From Actinocatenispora comari (GTDB taxonomy: Bacteria > Actinomycetota > Actinomycetes > Mycobacteriales > Micromonosporaceae): DNA of 64,000 bases. The DNA is taken from assembly GCF_017312725.1 (NCBI RefSeq), contig NZ_BOPO01000073.1, positions 1 to 64,000 of the forward strand, written 5' to 3'. This document shows, in pieces, positions 33,801 through 41,391 of this stretch. The translations under genes were made by a program, and so were the position numbers. The first letter of the stretch is position 1. Each line of letters begins with the position of its first letter. The notes beneath the pieces were generated by a model. That model saw nothing but the letters and a program-made list of their open reading frames with translations. It did no database searches and was not told the DNA's origin.

Positions 33801-34651
33801 GCCGACCACGCCGTCTCGGCCCAGCCGCGCGTGCTGGCCGCGTCCCGGGTCAACGTCGTACCGCCGACGCCGACCACGTTCGGGCTGGTCGCCGGCCACG
33901 AGTTGACGTTGCCGATGTCGCCGCTGCTGGCCACGACCGCCACGCCCGGGTGGTCGTAGAAGTGGTCGTAGTCGGTCTCCACCGGGTCCTCACCGGCCGC
34001 GCCGTAGGAGTTGGACACCACCGTGGCGCCCAGCCGTACCGCGGTGTCGACCGCCGCGCCGAGCGAGTCGAAGCTCTCGTCGTCGCCCTGCACCAGCAGC
34101 AGCCGGCAGCTCGGGCAGGCCGCGGACACGGCGTCCAGGTCCAGCGCCGTCTCCCCCGCCCAGCCGACGTCCTGGACCGGATAGTCGGTGCCGCCCCGCT
34201 GGTCGACCTTGCGGAAGCAGCCGTTCGCGCTGCTGCACTCGGGCAGCCCGTAGTGCGCGCGGTAGGCGGCGAGGTCGGCCTCGGCGTTCTCGTAGCCGTA
34301 CGCGTCGACGATGGCCACGGTCTGGTCGGCGCCGCCGTCCGGCAGCCGGTAGGCGGACCGGATGTCGGTCGGTGCCAGCGCGGTCGGCGGTGGCGCCGTC
34401 GCGGCCGTGGTGGCCCGCTGCCGGCCGGCCGCGTGCACGATCGCGAAGCAGCGCGCGGTAAGCCGGCCGTCGTCCGGGTCGGCGGGCTCGGCGCAGGCCA
34501 GCGGCCTGCCGCCGGCCGGGTCGGACGCCGACTCGGTACCGGCCGGGACGCTCGCCGCCGCCGGTACGGATGGTGCCGCGAGGCCGAGCGAGACGGCGGG
34601 GACAACGACGAGCGCGGCGATCCACCGCCGCAGCGCACTTCTGGCGGCCAC
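30803..34651 (-). CDS. Giant secreted S53 (sedolisin-type) protease with kelch repeats
   Basis: Protein of 1282 aa. After a signal peptide (RRWIAALVVVPAVSLGLAA) comes an S53 domain to about residue 430: Glu and Asp in AGETALDLDA (about 166 and 170), the oxyanion Asp in VASSGDIGN, and the nucleophile Ser in IGGTSLSAPLV (about 342). No long propeptide with a clear cleavage site is obvious. There follow two carboxypeptidase-regulatory-like domains (GTVTDATTRRPIAGAGV, GTVTDGSGHDWPL), an adhesion-like jelly-roll segment, a third such repeat, and a kelch beta-propeller (residues about 960-1220, repeats with GG...YDPATDRW). The C-terminus ends in a beta domain. Start chosen: GTG at 34651 with GGAGG 7 nt upstream. 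S53 enzymes are active at acid pH; kelch blades may bind polymers. Confidence 0.9.
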   Translation of the reverse strand: MAARSALRRWIAALVVVPAVSLGLAAPSVPAAASVPAGTESASDPAGGRPLACAEPADPDDGRLTARCFAIVHAAGRQRATTAATAPPPTALAPTDIRSAYRLPDGGADQTVAIVDAYGYENAEADLAAYRAHYGLPECSSANGCFRKVDQRGGTDYPVQDVGWAGETALDLDAVSAACPSCRLLLVQGDDESFDSLGAAVDTAVRLGATVVSNSYGAAGEDPVETDYDHFYDHPGVAVVASSGDIGNVNSWPATSPNVVGVGGTTLTRDAASTRGWAETAWSAAGSGCSPYEPKPAFQQPVATGCAGRAAADVSAVADPETGLAVYDTYGYGGWLQIGGTSLSAPLVAGMYALAGTPEPGTYPVSYPYAARSGLNDVVTGANGACGTVLCTAGPGWDGPTGLGTPAGVSALQHGRFGHVTGTVTDATTRRPIAGAGVSTPDGYTTATDDAGRYDLALPAGSHRLTATDYDHESVTRDVTVAADGAVDADFRLRPHPTTTLSGTVTDGSGHDWPLYARIGIEGYPHGDVFTDPATGRYQVELPAGGDYRLTVTPEYAGYEPTSVTVSVGSRDVRRDLAVPVDQNRCTAAGYGFAYHGTGTTFDGTDTPAGWQVVDAAGSGHVWRFDNPGKRVDFTGGDGSFAVMDSWSYGAGAEDTSLVSPVADLSGQDAPTVSFDSWFDYSSDVHGYLDLSLDGGDSWQTVFEDTSRTKYDHRVVPIPAAAGHDDVRVRFRYTSPQRHYSQWQLDNVIVGQRYCAQQQANLLVGSVVDRNTGKPVHPATVEIAGAGQARTVATPDDPNRGDGLFWLFTAAGGRQRLHVAATGYASSTVPVRLGSGAAHAEVRLAAARLSVRPTDLAANVPAGHTARRSVTITNTGTAAATVTLGTTNGRYQVPAGATGAVPKAVHVHGDFSPLPVDATHRPAGPDRGGDGTAGSWQSLAAFPTRIMDNAVAEQGGTIYSLGGVDGVRKTQQSYRYDPATNTWSRIADLPEPREGGSAAFVGGELYVTGGESLTSTLTSTLRYEPDTDSWHPVADAPVGASFAGRAVLDGKLYLVGGCTNVCGLNNVRRYDPATDRWQPLADYPRSIAHLSCGAIDGRLYCAGGTSSGEDHAEAYAYTPATDSWSKLASLPEPLWGSGYTAANGELVVSGGIGDDTITNATYAYDPAADRWSALPPAPTLAYRGGSACGLARVGGSVVKPFNPTTAVDLLPGYWDCAGAPAPWLSLDRDTVTLAPGQHVTVPVRLSAVGAQRGSRQATVWARARTPYPVPPVTVTMRVVGHG

Positions 34652-34816
34652 GATCACTCCTCCGACCGCGCGACGGCGGTCCGGTCGAGGCGTGTCATAC
34701 GGACGACACACACTGGTCGAAGAGGACTATGGCGTGCTGCCGACAGCGCTGACAAGATTGATCCGCTTCCGGTTCCGGACACCTGGCAGGAACACGACAA
34801 CCTGGGGAGGCCGACG

Positions 34817-35806
34817 GTGTGGGACTCGGTGGGTCTCGACGATCTGGACGGCAGCACGTACGAGGCGCTGGTCGGTCTGCGGCAGGCCGGCGTCGAGGAT
34901 CTCGCCGCGGCGACCGGATCGCCGACCGGCAGGGTGCGGACCACGATCGCCGGTCTGGTCCGGCGCGGCCTCGCCACCCGGCTGCCCGGCCAGCCCGCAC
35001 GGTACGCCCCGGTACCGCCGGATCTCGTTGCGGCAGAGCTGATCTCGGCGCAGGAGCGGCGGCACCGCCAGTTCCGCAGCCACCTGCAACAGCTCGCCAC
35101 CGCGTACGCGGCGAATCCGGCGTCCCGGCATCCGGCCGAGCTGATCGAGGTGCTGGAGGGCGCGCAGAACGTGCGCAGCGCGTTCCGCCGGCTGCAGGAC
35201 GACGCGGTGAGCCAGGTTCGGGTGTTCGACCGCCCGCCGTACTTCAACTCGGCCGGCTCGGGCGCGTTCGAGGTCAACGAGGACGAGTTGCAGGCGCTGG
35301 AGCGCTCGCGCGTCACCTACCGGGTCATCTACGAGCGCGGCGTGCTCGCCGAGCCCGGCCGGATGGCCGACGTGTGGGCCGGGGTACGTCAGGGCGAACG
35401 CGCCCGGCTGGCCGGGGCACTGCCGCTGAAGCTGGCCATCGCCGACGACCGGATCGCCCTGGTCAACTCGACCTCCGACTTCGACGCGCAGACCGCCTAC
35501 CTGGTCCATCCCTCGGCGCTGCTCGACGCGTTGATCGGCTTCTTCGAGGCGACCTGGAGCCGGTCGGTCGCGCTCAACCAGCCCAGTCCCGGCGCCGACC
35601 GGGCAGCGGTGGCCGAGGCGCTCACCGACGAGCGGCGCGACCTGGTCGGCATGCTCGCCGGCGGCCTGACCGACGAGGCGATGGCGCGCGCGCTGGATGT
35701 CAGCGTCCGCACCGTGCAGCGGCACATCCACACCCTGATGGACGCGGTCGGCGCCGAGACCCGCCTGCAACTCGGGATGGAACTGGTCCGCCACGGCTGG
35801 GCCTAG
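34817..35806 (+). CDS. TrmB-like/LuxR hybrid transcriptional regulator
   Basis: Protein of 329 aa with two DNA-binding modules: a TrmB-type winged helix at the N-terminus (LDGSTYEALVGLRQAGVEDL, TTIAGLVRRGLATRL) and a LuxR-type helix-turn-helix at the C-terminus (GLTDEAMARALDVSVRTVQRH), separated by a sensor region with a phospholipase-D-like TrmB middle fold. Such proteins in actinobacteria often control secreted products. The GTG start has GGGGAGG 6 nt upstream. The gene is divergent from the sedolisin gene, with 165 bp between the starts, which makes the protease a likely target. A GTGTC/GACAC inverted repeat lies at 34690-34707 between them. Confidence 0.85.
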   Translation: MWDSVGLDDLDGSTYEALVGLRQAGVEDLAAATGSPTGRVRTTIAGLVRRGLATRLPGQPARYAPVPPDLVAAELISAQERRHRQFRSHLQQLATAYAANPASRHPAELIEVLEGAQNVRSAFRRLQDDAVSQVRVFDRPPYFNSAGSGAFEVNEDELQALERSRVTYRVIYERGVLAEPGRMADVWAGVRQGERARLAGALPLKLAIADDRIALVNSTSDFDAQTAYLVHPSALLDALIGFFEATWSRSVALNQPSPGADRAAVAEALTDERRDLVGMLAGGLTDEAMARALDVSVRTVQRHIHTLMDAVGAETRLQLGMELVRHGWA

Positions 35807-35828
35807 CCGCACGACCGGGCCTCCGGGG

Positions 35829-35844
35829 CTCCGTCATTCGGCGG
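35829..35844 (+). promoter_or_regulatory. Shared 16-bp motif, copy A
   Basis: CTCCGTCATTCGGCGG, matching the consensus CTMCGTCRWTYGGCGG found four times in the window. It lies at -51 to -36 from the GTG start of the LuxR response-regulator gene (35880). CAGCAT (35868-35873) 6 nt before that GTG can be a -10, making the site upstream of and next to the -35 position. Confidence 0.6.
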
Positions 35845-35879
35845 ATGACAGGGCGGCGGGAGGGGCGCAGCATCGGTGC

Positions 35880-36551
35880 GTGGACCCGATCCGGGTACTG
35901 CTCGTCGACGACCAGCAGCTGTTCGCCGAGGCACTGGCGGTGTGGTTGGCGCGCCAGGCCGGATTCGAGGTCGTCGGGGCGGTGCACACCGTCGCCGCGG
36001 CCCGGGCGCTGCTCGCGACCGAGCGGGTCGACGTGCAGCTGGTCGACCTGGAGCTCGGCGCCGAGTCGGGGATCGAACTGCTCGACCACGCCCGCGAACG
36101 GTACCCGCTGCTGCGCTCGGTGATCCTCAGCGCGTCGCGGTCGCCGGCGACGGTCGCCACCGCGGTACGGCACGGCGCGGTGTCCTGGCTGTCCAAGACC
36201 GCCGACGGCGACACCCTGCTGCAGGTGCTGCGCGGGGTGCTGCGGGACGAGTCCTGGATCCCGCCGGACCTGCTCGCCGGGCTGCTGCACACGCTGGCCG
36301 AACCGGCCAGCAGCCCGGTGCTCGACCGCCTGACGGTACGCGAACGCCAGGTGTTGCAGTGCCTGGTGGACGGGCTGACCCGGGCGCAGATCGCCGAGTC
36401 GCTGATCATGTCGCCGAACACGGTCCGTACCCACACCCAGAACATGCTGGCGAAGCTGCCGGCGCACTCGGCGCTGGAGGCGGTGTCGGTCGCGTTGCGC
36501 AGCGGGATGCGGCCGGACGGGCTCGGCGCCGGGCAGGTATCCGCCGAATGA
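35880..36551 (+). CDS. LuxR/NarL-type response regulator
   Basis: Protein of 223 aa with an N-terminal receiver domain (acidic pair Asp10-Asp11 in LLVDDQQLF, phospho-acceptor Asp56 in LVDLELG, Lys in WLSKTADGD) and a C-terminal LuxR helix-turn-helix (LTVRERQVLQCLVDGLTRAQ, PNTVRTHTQNMLAKL). GTG at 35880 is chosen; no ribosome site is seen, but a -10-like CAGCAT 6 nt upstream fits a leaderless transcript. The gene is bracketed by two copies of the 16-bp motif, in opposite orientation. No cognate kinase gene adjoins it. It is a good candidate for the regulator of the glycan locus. Confidence 0.9.
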   Translation: MDPIRVLLVDDQQLFAEALAVWLARQAGFEVVGAVHTVAAARALLATERVDVQLVDLELGAESGIELLDHARERYPLLRSVILSASRSPATVATAVRHGAVSWLSKTADGDTLLQVLRGVLRDESWIPPDLLAGLLHTLAEPASSPVLDRLTVRERQVLQCLVDGLTRAQIAESLIMSPNTVRTHTQNMLAKLPAHSALEAVSVALRSGMRPDGLGAGQVSAE

Positions 36552-36556
36552 CGTAG
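36541..36556 (-). promoter_or_regulatory. Shared 16-bp motif, copy B
   Basis: On the minus strand CTACGTCATTCGGCGG, identical to copy A except for one base. It overlaps the last codons of the LuxR gene and lies 80 nt upstream of the GT4 gene start at 36636, in front of a plausible -10 TACGGT (36602-36607). Confidence 0.6.
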
Positions 36557-36635
36557 CGCCGGCTGGTCAGTTCGCGAGGGTCGCCGCGCGGTCGCCCGGG
36601 CTACGGTGTGTGGACCCGGCCGCGGGAGGGCCGTG

Positions 36636-37877
36636 ATGGGACGCAGGATCCGGGTCGCCACCGTGATCACCCGGCTGTCCGCGGGTGCCGGCGGGGTCGC
36701 GCTGCGCGGCGCGCTCGCCCTCGACCCGGACCGGTTCGCGGTGACCGTGGTGACCGGCGCCGCCGCGCTGTTCCCGGGGCGGTCGCCGCGGCCCGGGATC
36801 CTGGTCGGCGACGCCGCGCTCGCTTCGGCGCCGGCGGGCGACCTGCTGGCCCGCGCCGCCGCCGGCGGCCTCGCGGTACGGCGGATCCCGTCACTGCTGC
36901 CGCAACCGGCGCCGGCGGCGGACGCGCTGGCGTTCGCCGCGCTGGTACGGCTGCTCGCCGACGTCGACGTGGTGCACACGCACTGCGCGAAGGCCGGCGC
37001 GCTGGGCCGTGCCGCCGGAGTACGGCGGGGCGTGCCGCGGGTCGTGCACACCCTGCACGGCCTGCCCTGGCACGACGACCAGCCCGCGTGGCGCCGGTTC
37101 GCGTACCGCCGGATCGAGCGCCGGTTGGGCCGCCGCACCGACGCGTTCCTCGCCGTGGGCGGGTCGGTACGCCGGGCGGCGATCCGGCACGGGATCGCCG
37201 ATCCGTCCCGGATCCGGACGATCTGGCCGGCCGTCGACCCCGCTCCGGCACCGACCGACCGGGCCGCGGCGCGGCGCCGGCTGGGGCTGCCCCCGGACGT
37301 TCCGGTGGTCGGCACCGTCGGCCGGATCGACACCCAGAAGGCACCGCTGGACTGGGTCGACGCGGTCGCCGCGAGCGGGCCGTCGACCTGGGGGGTGTGG
37401 GTCGGGGACGGACCGCTGCGCGCGGCGCTGCGCGACCGGGTCGCCCGGCGCGGGCTCACCGACCGGGTCCGGCTGGTCGGTCACCGCGAGGACGTACCGG
37501 CGCTGCTGCCCGCGTTCGACGTGTTCGCGCTGGCCAGCCGGTACGAGGGGATGCCGTGCGTGCTGGTCGAGGCGATGCGGGCCGAAGTGCCGGTGGTCGC
37601 CACCGCGGTGGACGCGGTACCGGAGCTGGTGCTGCCGGAGGTGACCGGGCTGCTGGTACCGCCGGGCCGGCCGGACCTGCTGGGCCGGGCGGCGGCGCGA
37701 CTGCTCGCCGACCGGGACACCGCGGGCCGGCTCGCCGATGCCGCCGCGGCGGCGGTGGACGGCCGGTACGACCCGGCGGTGCTGGGCGAGATCCTCACCG
37801 CCACCTACACCGGACCGGACCGCGCCACGCCGATGACCGGCGAGCGGTCCGGCCCCGGCGACCTGGCGATCCCGTGA
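36636..37877 (+). CDS. Glycosyltransferase family 4 enzyme
   Basis: Retaining GT-B glycosyltransferase, 413 aa. N-terminal acceptor domain (RVATVITRLSAGAGGVALRG, HTHCAKAGALGRAAG, VVHTLHGLPWH) and C-terminal nucleotide-sugar domain (VVGTVGRIDTQKAPL, VWVGDGPLRAAL, SRYEGMPCVLVEAMRAEVPV with the E-x7-E motif). GGAGGG precedes ATG. The next gene overlaps it by GTGA. It lies beside the glycan operon but on the opposite strand; cytoplasmic, probably membrane-associated, adding a sugar to a lipid-linked intermediate. Confidence 0.9.
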   Translation: MGRRIRVATVITRLSAGAGGVALRGALALDPDRFAVTVVTGAAALFPGRSPRPGILVGDAALASAPAGDLLARAAAGGLAVRRIPSLLPQPAPAADALAFAALVRLLADVDVVHTHCAKAGALGRAAGVRRGVPRVVHTLHGLPWHDDQPAWRRFAYRRIERRLGRRTDAFLAVGGSVRRAAIRHGIADPSRIRTIWPAVDPAPAPTDRAAARRRLGLPPDVPVVGTVGRIDTQKAPLDWVDAVAASGPSTWGVWVGDGPLRAALRDRVARRGLTDRVRLVGHREDVPALLPAFDVFALASRYEGMPCVLVEAMRAEVPVVATAVDAVPELVLPEVTGLLVPPGRPDLLGRAAARLLADRDTAGRLADAAAAAVDGRYDPAVLGEILTATYTGPDRATPMTGERSGPGDLAIP

Positions 37878-38770
37878 CCGGTCCGCTGGCTGCCACCCTG
37901 GTCGAGGCGCACCGGCTCGGCCTGCGGATCTGGCTGGAGGCGGATCTGGTCCGGCCCTGGCAGGACGGGCCGGCGCGGCTGCACGCCGCCCTGCGCACCG
38001 TGCGCGGCCTGGCCCGGGAGCCGGGCGTGGTCGGGGTCAAGTTCACCGAGGCGCTCGGCTACGCGGACGGGTTGACCGTTCCGGGGCGAATCAGCCGGTT
38101 CCTCACCGAGGTCGGGGACGGGCTGGCGGGCGCCGCACCGGGTCGGCTGCGGCTGCTCGACCTCGCCGTACCGGAGCTGTCCTGCCTGCCCGACGATCCG
38201 ACCCGGCCGCACCTGGCCACGGTCGCCGCGGCCCGGCTGCGCGGCCGGTACCCGCAGCTGGCGCTCGACAACGTGCACGACTACCTGCGGTTGGGCGCGG
38301 CGGAGGTGGCGCAGGTCGCGACGCTGCCGCGGTCGGCCGCCACCTACGCGGGGTGGGGAGTCGGCGACGACGTCGCGCAGCGGTCGGCCTGGTCGGCGAC
38401 GGTCCGGTACTGGGGGCGCCTGACCCGGCTGTACGCGCGTGCCGATCTGACCCACCCGGGCGACGCGTCCGGCGACGCGGGCGCCGCCGCGCGACGGCTG
38501 CACACCGCGGTCGACGTCCCGCTGCGGGCCGGCGCCGAGGCGGTCGACGCCTGGACCTGGCGGCGCCCGTACCAGGGTTGGGTGGCGCGGCTGGCCGACC
38601 CGGGGCCGCGCACCAACCCGCTGTGGGATGGTCTGGTGGCCCGGCACGCCGCGGGCGCCCGGCTGCTGACCCACCTCGATCCGGCCGCACCGGAACGCAC
38701 CGTCCGGTCGGATCTGGCGATGATCGCGACCGCCTGTACCGACGTGTACCTCGCGGTCGGCGTCGACTGA
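37874..38770 (+). CDS. Unknown protein, TIM-barrel-like
   Basis: Protein of 298 aa that I do not recognise. The GTG start overlaps the GT4 stop (GTGA), so both are made together. No signal peptide or membrane segment. Strand-like segments ending in acidic or polar residues (RIWLEADLVRPW, VVGVKFTEALGY, LRLLDLAVPEL, LALDNVHDYLRL, AEAVDAWTWRRPYQGW) alternate with helices, as in an eight-stranded barrel of glycoside hydrolases. Glu and Asp at strand ends could be catalytic. It may be a cytoplasmic partner of the GT4 enzyme. The fold suggestion is inference from pattern only. Confidence 0.7.
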   Translation: MTGPLAATLVEAHRLGLRIWLEADLVRPWQDGPARLHAALRTVRGLAREPGVVGVKFTEALGYADGLTVPGRISRFLTEVGDGLAGAAPGRLRLLDLAVPELSCLPDDPTRPHLATVAAARLRGRYPQLALDNVHDYLRLGAAEVAQVATLPRSAATYAGWGVGDDVAQRSAWSATVRYWGRLTRLYARADLTHPGDASGDAGAAARRLHTAVDVPLRAGAEAVDAWTWRRPYQGWVARLADPGPRTNPLWDGLVARHAAGARLLTHLDPAAPERTVRSDLAMIATACTDVYLAVGVD

Positions 38771-39018
38771 GAGGTTCCGGTCCGGCGGGCGCCGCTGGCG
38801 GGAGCTGCGAGCCGCCCGTTGCGCCGGTTTGGTCGCCGGACCGGCCTCGGACGAACGGACACCGGGCGTGGTACTGACGGTTCGTTCGCGGGCCGGCCGT
38901 CCATTACTCGCCAGGCACCCCGGACGCGACGGAGATTGTGTGCTGTCGTGGGACGAGATCTTCCGGATCGCGGTCCGCGCCACCCAGGCGTGGCCGGCGG
39001 TCCGACGGGGGGAACATC
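38771..39018. other. Non-coding gap before the DHp-like gene
   Basis: A stretch of 248 bp with no gene I can support and no copy of the 16-bp motif. A few inverted hexamers (CGAACG near 38850 and CGTTCG-like GTTCGTTCG near 38878) may be part of an operator for the DHp-like protein/response-regulator pair. Confidence 0.3.
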
Positions 39019-39222
39019 ATGACCGGCGACCAGCAGCCCGTTCCGGCACCGCGCCGTCCCGCCGAGCCGGCGGGACCGCACCGGCGGATCGGGCCCGACG
39101 TACGGCACGAGATCGCCACCATCATGCTGCTGACCCGGGCGGTGACCGATGCCGTCGACATCGGCCCGGACAGCCGGGCCCGGCTCGACCAGCTGCTGTC
39201 GCCGGGTGGTGCCCGACCATGA
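39019..39222 (+). CDS. 67-aa protein with a histidine-kinase DHp-like helix
   Basis: Small protein whose second half (IGPDVRHEIATIMLL, then TRAVTDAVDIGPDSRARLDQLL) resembles the phosphoacceptor helix hairpin of histidine kinases, with His30 in the RHE context of an H-box. There is no ATP-binding domain. A GGGGGG stretch lies a few bases before the ATG, and the stop overlaps the start of the next gene (ATGA), a LuxR response regulator. It could be a truncated kinase, a phosphotransfer protein or a dimerisation partner of that regulator. The coding call rests on the ribosome site, overlap and H-box-like sequence. Confidence 0.6.
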   Translation: MTGDQQPVPAPRRPAEPAGPHRRIGPDVRHEIATIMLLTRAVTDAVDIGPDSRARLDQLLSPGGARP

Positions 39223-40001
39223 ACGTCGCGGCGACGACCACCCTCCCGGCGGGGACCGGGCTGCGCCCCGCCACCGGCCGCACCGTGGCGGCGACGCTCG
39301 GCCCCGTGCCCGCACCGGAACCCGCCGGCACCGGCTCGGCCCGGACCGGCGCCCGGGTGCTGGTGTGCGACGACCACCTGGTCTTCGCCGAGTCGCTGGC
39401 GATGGTCTTCGTGGACGCCGGGTACCGGGTGACCGCGGTGACCCGCAGCATCGACGAGGTGCTCGGTGTGCTGCGGGCGTGCCCGGTCGACGTGTGCGTG
39501 CTCGACGTCGGGCTGGGGCTCGGGGACCGGTTCGAGCGGCTCGCCGAGCTGCGCGCGACCGCGCCGGCGACGCACCTGGTCCTGCTGGGCGGGCGGGGGC
39601 CGCGGCAGTGGGCGCCGGACGCGCTCGCCGCCGGGGCGTCCGGCCTGGTGGACAAGGGTCAGCACGTCGCGGCGATCCTGGACACGGTGGCCCGGGTGTG
39701 CGCGGGCGACACGGTCGTCGGCCCGCCGTACCGGCAGCTGCCGCGGCGCGGTGCGGTACCGGACCTGTTCCGGCTGGCCGGGTTCCTGACCCCGCGCGAG
39801 CGCGAGGTGCTGTGCCGGCTGGTACGCGGTGAGCACACCGCGGCGCTGGCCCGGTCGATGGGCGTCACCTCGGCGACCGCGCGCTGTCACGTGCAGAACG
39901 TGCTGACCAAGCTGGGCGCGCACACCCGGCTGGAGGCCGTCACGGCCGCCGTCCGCTGCGGCCTGATCGACGCCGCGACCGGCGAGTGGCTCGCCGGCTG
40001 A
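39219..40001 (+). CDS. LuxR-type response regulator
   Basis: Protein of 260 aa. A disordered Ala/Thr/Pro-rich N-terminus of about 45 residues precedes a receiver domain (VLVCDDHLVFAESLA, phospho-acceptor Asp in VCVLDVGLG, Lys in GLVDKGQHV) and a LuxR helix-turn-helix (LTPREREVLCRLVRGEHTAA, SATARCHVQNVLTKLG). Its ATG overlaps the stop of the DHp-like small protein. The position next to the large minus-strand glycan operon, with which it converges, suggests a regulatory role there. Confidence 0.88.
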   Translation: MNVAATTTLPAGTGLRPATGRTVAATLGPVPAPEPAGTGSARTGARVLVCDDHLVFAESLAMVFVDAGYRVTAVTRSIDEVLGVLRACPVDVCVLDVGLGLGDRFERLAELRATAPATHLVLLGGRGPRQWAPDALAAGASGLVDKGQHVAAILDTVARVCAGDTVVGPPYRQLPRRGAVPDLFRLAGFLTPREREVLCRLVRGEHTAALARSMGVTSATARCHVQNVLTKLGAHTRLEAVTAAVRCGLIDAATGEWLAG

Positions 40002-40053
40002 GGCCGTGTCGCGTCGATCGTGGCGCGGTGCTCCCGGGCGAGCGACGCCACGC

Positions 40054-41391
40054 TCAGCTGGCCGGGTCCAGTGTGGACGGTGCGGCGACCGGTTCCGGTG
40101 GGCGGCGGGTCGGGGAGACCCAGCGGCCGGTGGAGCGCGCCACGAAGGCCCGCGGCAGGGCGTAGAGCGTCACCGCCGCGTCGACCACCCGCAGCAGCAC
40201 GAAGAACGGCAGGAACAGCAGGTACCGGGGGCGCCGCTGCAGCCCGGCGACCAGCAGCGTGGTCAGGTAGTCGGGCAGCAGCACGCCGACCGCGAGCGTC
40301 TCCAGCCGCACGTAGCCGTGCACCGTGGTGTACACGCTGGACAGTCCGGGCAGATCGGCCACCGCCGGTGCCAGCTCCGGCACCGCGAGCAGCAGGAACA
40401 GCAGCGGCAGCAACAGGAACAGCAGGCTGCTGGAGACCAGCTCCAGCAGGGTCAGGGCGAGTACCACGGAGAACAGGTTGCGCCGCAGCCCGTGCCGGCG
40501 CACCGTCTGCCACAGCCCGAGCGACCACCGGGTGGTCTGCTGGAGATAGTCGCGGAAGGTGTCCGGGTCCTGGGTGGTGGCCGCGGCGTCGAGGCGGAAC
40601 CCGACCCGGCCGAGCCGCCGCCGGTACACCTCGAAGGTCATGTTGAAGTCCTCGATCACCAGCCCCGGCGGGTTCATGTCGATCCGGGGCAGGATCTCGG
40701 TGCGGTACAGGCTGGCGAAGCCCGGCACGATGTGCGTGGCGTTGAGCGACCGCCAGGTCTGGCCGTACTTGAGCAGCCGCTGGGTCATCGTGTAGATCCG
40801 TTCCCGGTGCGCCACGATCAGCTGCCCGGTGTGCGACATCCGTCCCGGCGCCCAGTGGGTACGGGCACAGCCGGCGACGGCCACGACCGCGGGGTCGTCG
40901 AACAGCGGCAGCGCGGCCTCGAAGTAGCCGTCGGCGAGCTGGGTGTCGGCGTCCAGCAGCAGCACCGCCCGGTAGCGGCGAACCAGCCCGAACCGCCGGA
41001 TCGCGTACTGCAGCGCGCCGGCCTTGCCCAGGTTGCCCGGGGTGGCGAGGACCCGGGCGCCGCAGCGGCGGGCGATCGCGACGGTGTCGTCGGTGGAGCC
41101 GTCCGAGACCACGTGCACCGCGCCGGCCGGTACCAGCCGCCGCACCGCGGTGATCGACGCGGCCAGCACTACCGCCTCGTTGTGCGCCGGGATCAGCACC
41201 GCGACCTCGTCCAGCCCGATCGGCCCGGTACGGGGTGCGTCCGGGTCGCGCAGCAGCCGCGGCCCGGGCGCCACGTCCGGCCGGTCGTGCCGGCGCACGA
41301 ACCGGTCGTCGATCAGCCGCAGCAGGCCGATCAGGCCCCACAGGGTGAAGTTGAGGCCGAACACGAACACCAGCAGCCACCAGGGGAACAT
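40054..41391 (-). CDS. Processive-type family 2 glycosyltransferase (synthase)
   Basis: Membrane GT2 enzyme, 445 aa, similar to the PgaC/HasA/NodC group that polymerises and extrudes a polysaccharide. N-terminal helix (WWLLVFVFGLNFTLWGLI), then the GT-A domain: VAVLIPAHNEAVVL, HVVSDGSTDDT, LLLDADTQLADGY (DxD-like), LVIEDFNMTFEVYRR (ED motif) and QQTTRWSLG, which contains the Q-x-x-R-W signature of processive synthases. Three to four C-terminal helices follow. Its ATG overlaps the stop of the GH18 gene. With the deacetylases and GH18 nearby, it resembles a PNAG-type synthase module; the donor sugar is unknown. Confidence 0.9.
   Translation of the reverse strand: MFPWWLLVFVFGLNFTLWGLIGLLRLIDDRFVRRHDRPDVAPGPRLLRDPDAPRTGPIGLDEVAVLIPAHNEAVVLAASITAVRRLVPAGAVHVVSDGSTDDTVAIARRCGARVLATPGNLGKAGALQYAIRRFGLVRRYRAVLLLDADTQLADGYFEAALPLFDDPAVVAVAGCARTHWAPGRMSHTGQLIVAHRERIYTMTQRLLKYGQTWRSLNATHIVPGFASLYRTEILPRIDMNPPGLVIEDFNMTFEVYRRRLGRVGFRLDAAATTQDPDTFRDYLQQTTRWSLGLWQTVRRHGLRRNLFSVVLALTLLELVSSSLLFLLLPLLFLLLAVPELAPAVADLPGLSSVYTTVHGYVRLETLAVGVLLPDYLTTLLVAGLQRRPRYLLFLPFFVLLRVVDAAVTLYALPRAFVARSTGRWVSPTRRPPEPVAAPSTLDPAS

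Noticed and set aside
30809-34816. A very long plus-strand open frame running through the sedolisin region into the TrmB/LuxR gene.
   Set aside because: It is an antisense shadow of the GC-rich protease gene. Only the part after the GTG at 34817, with a ribosome site and recognisable domains, is coding.
35833-36552. A perfect 14-bp inverted repeat (GTCATTCGGCGGAT and its complement) flanking the LuxR gene, as if it were a small mobile cassette.
   Set aside because: The repeats are part of a motif that also occurs twice near 50.2-50.3 kb in promoter position; there is no transposase and no target-site duplication. A regulatory reading explains all four copies.
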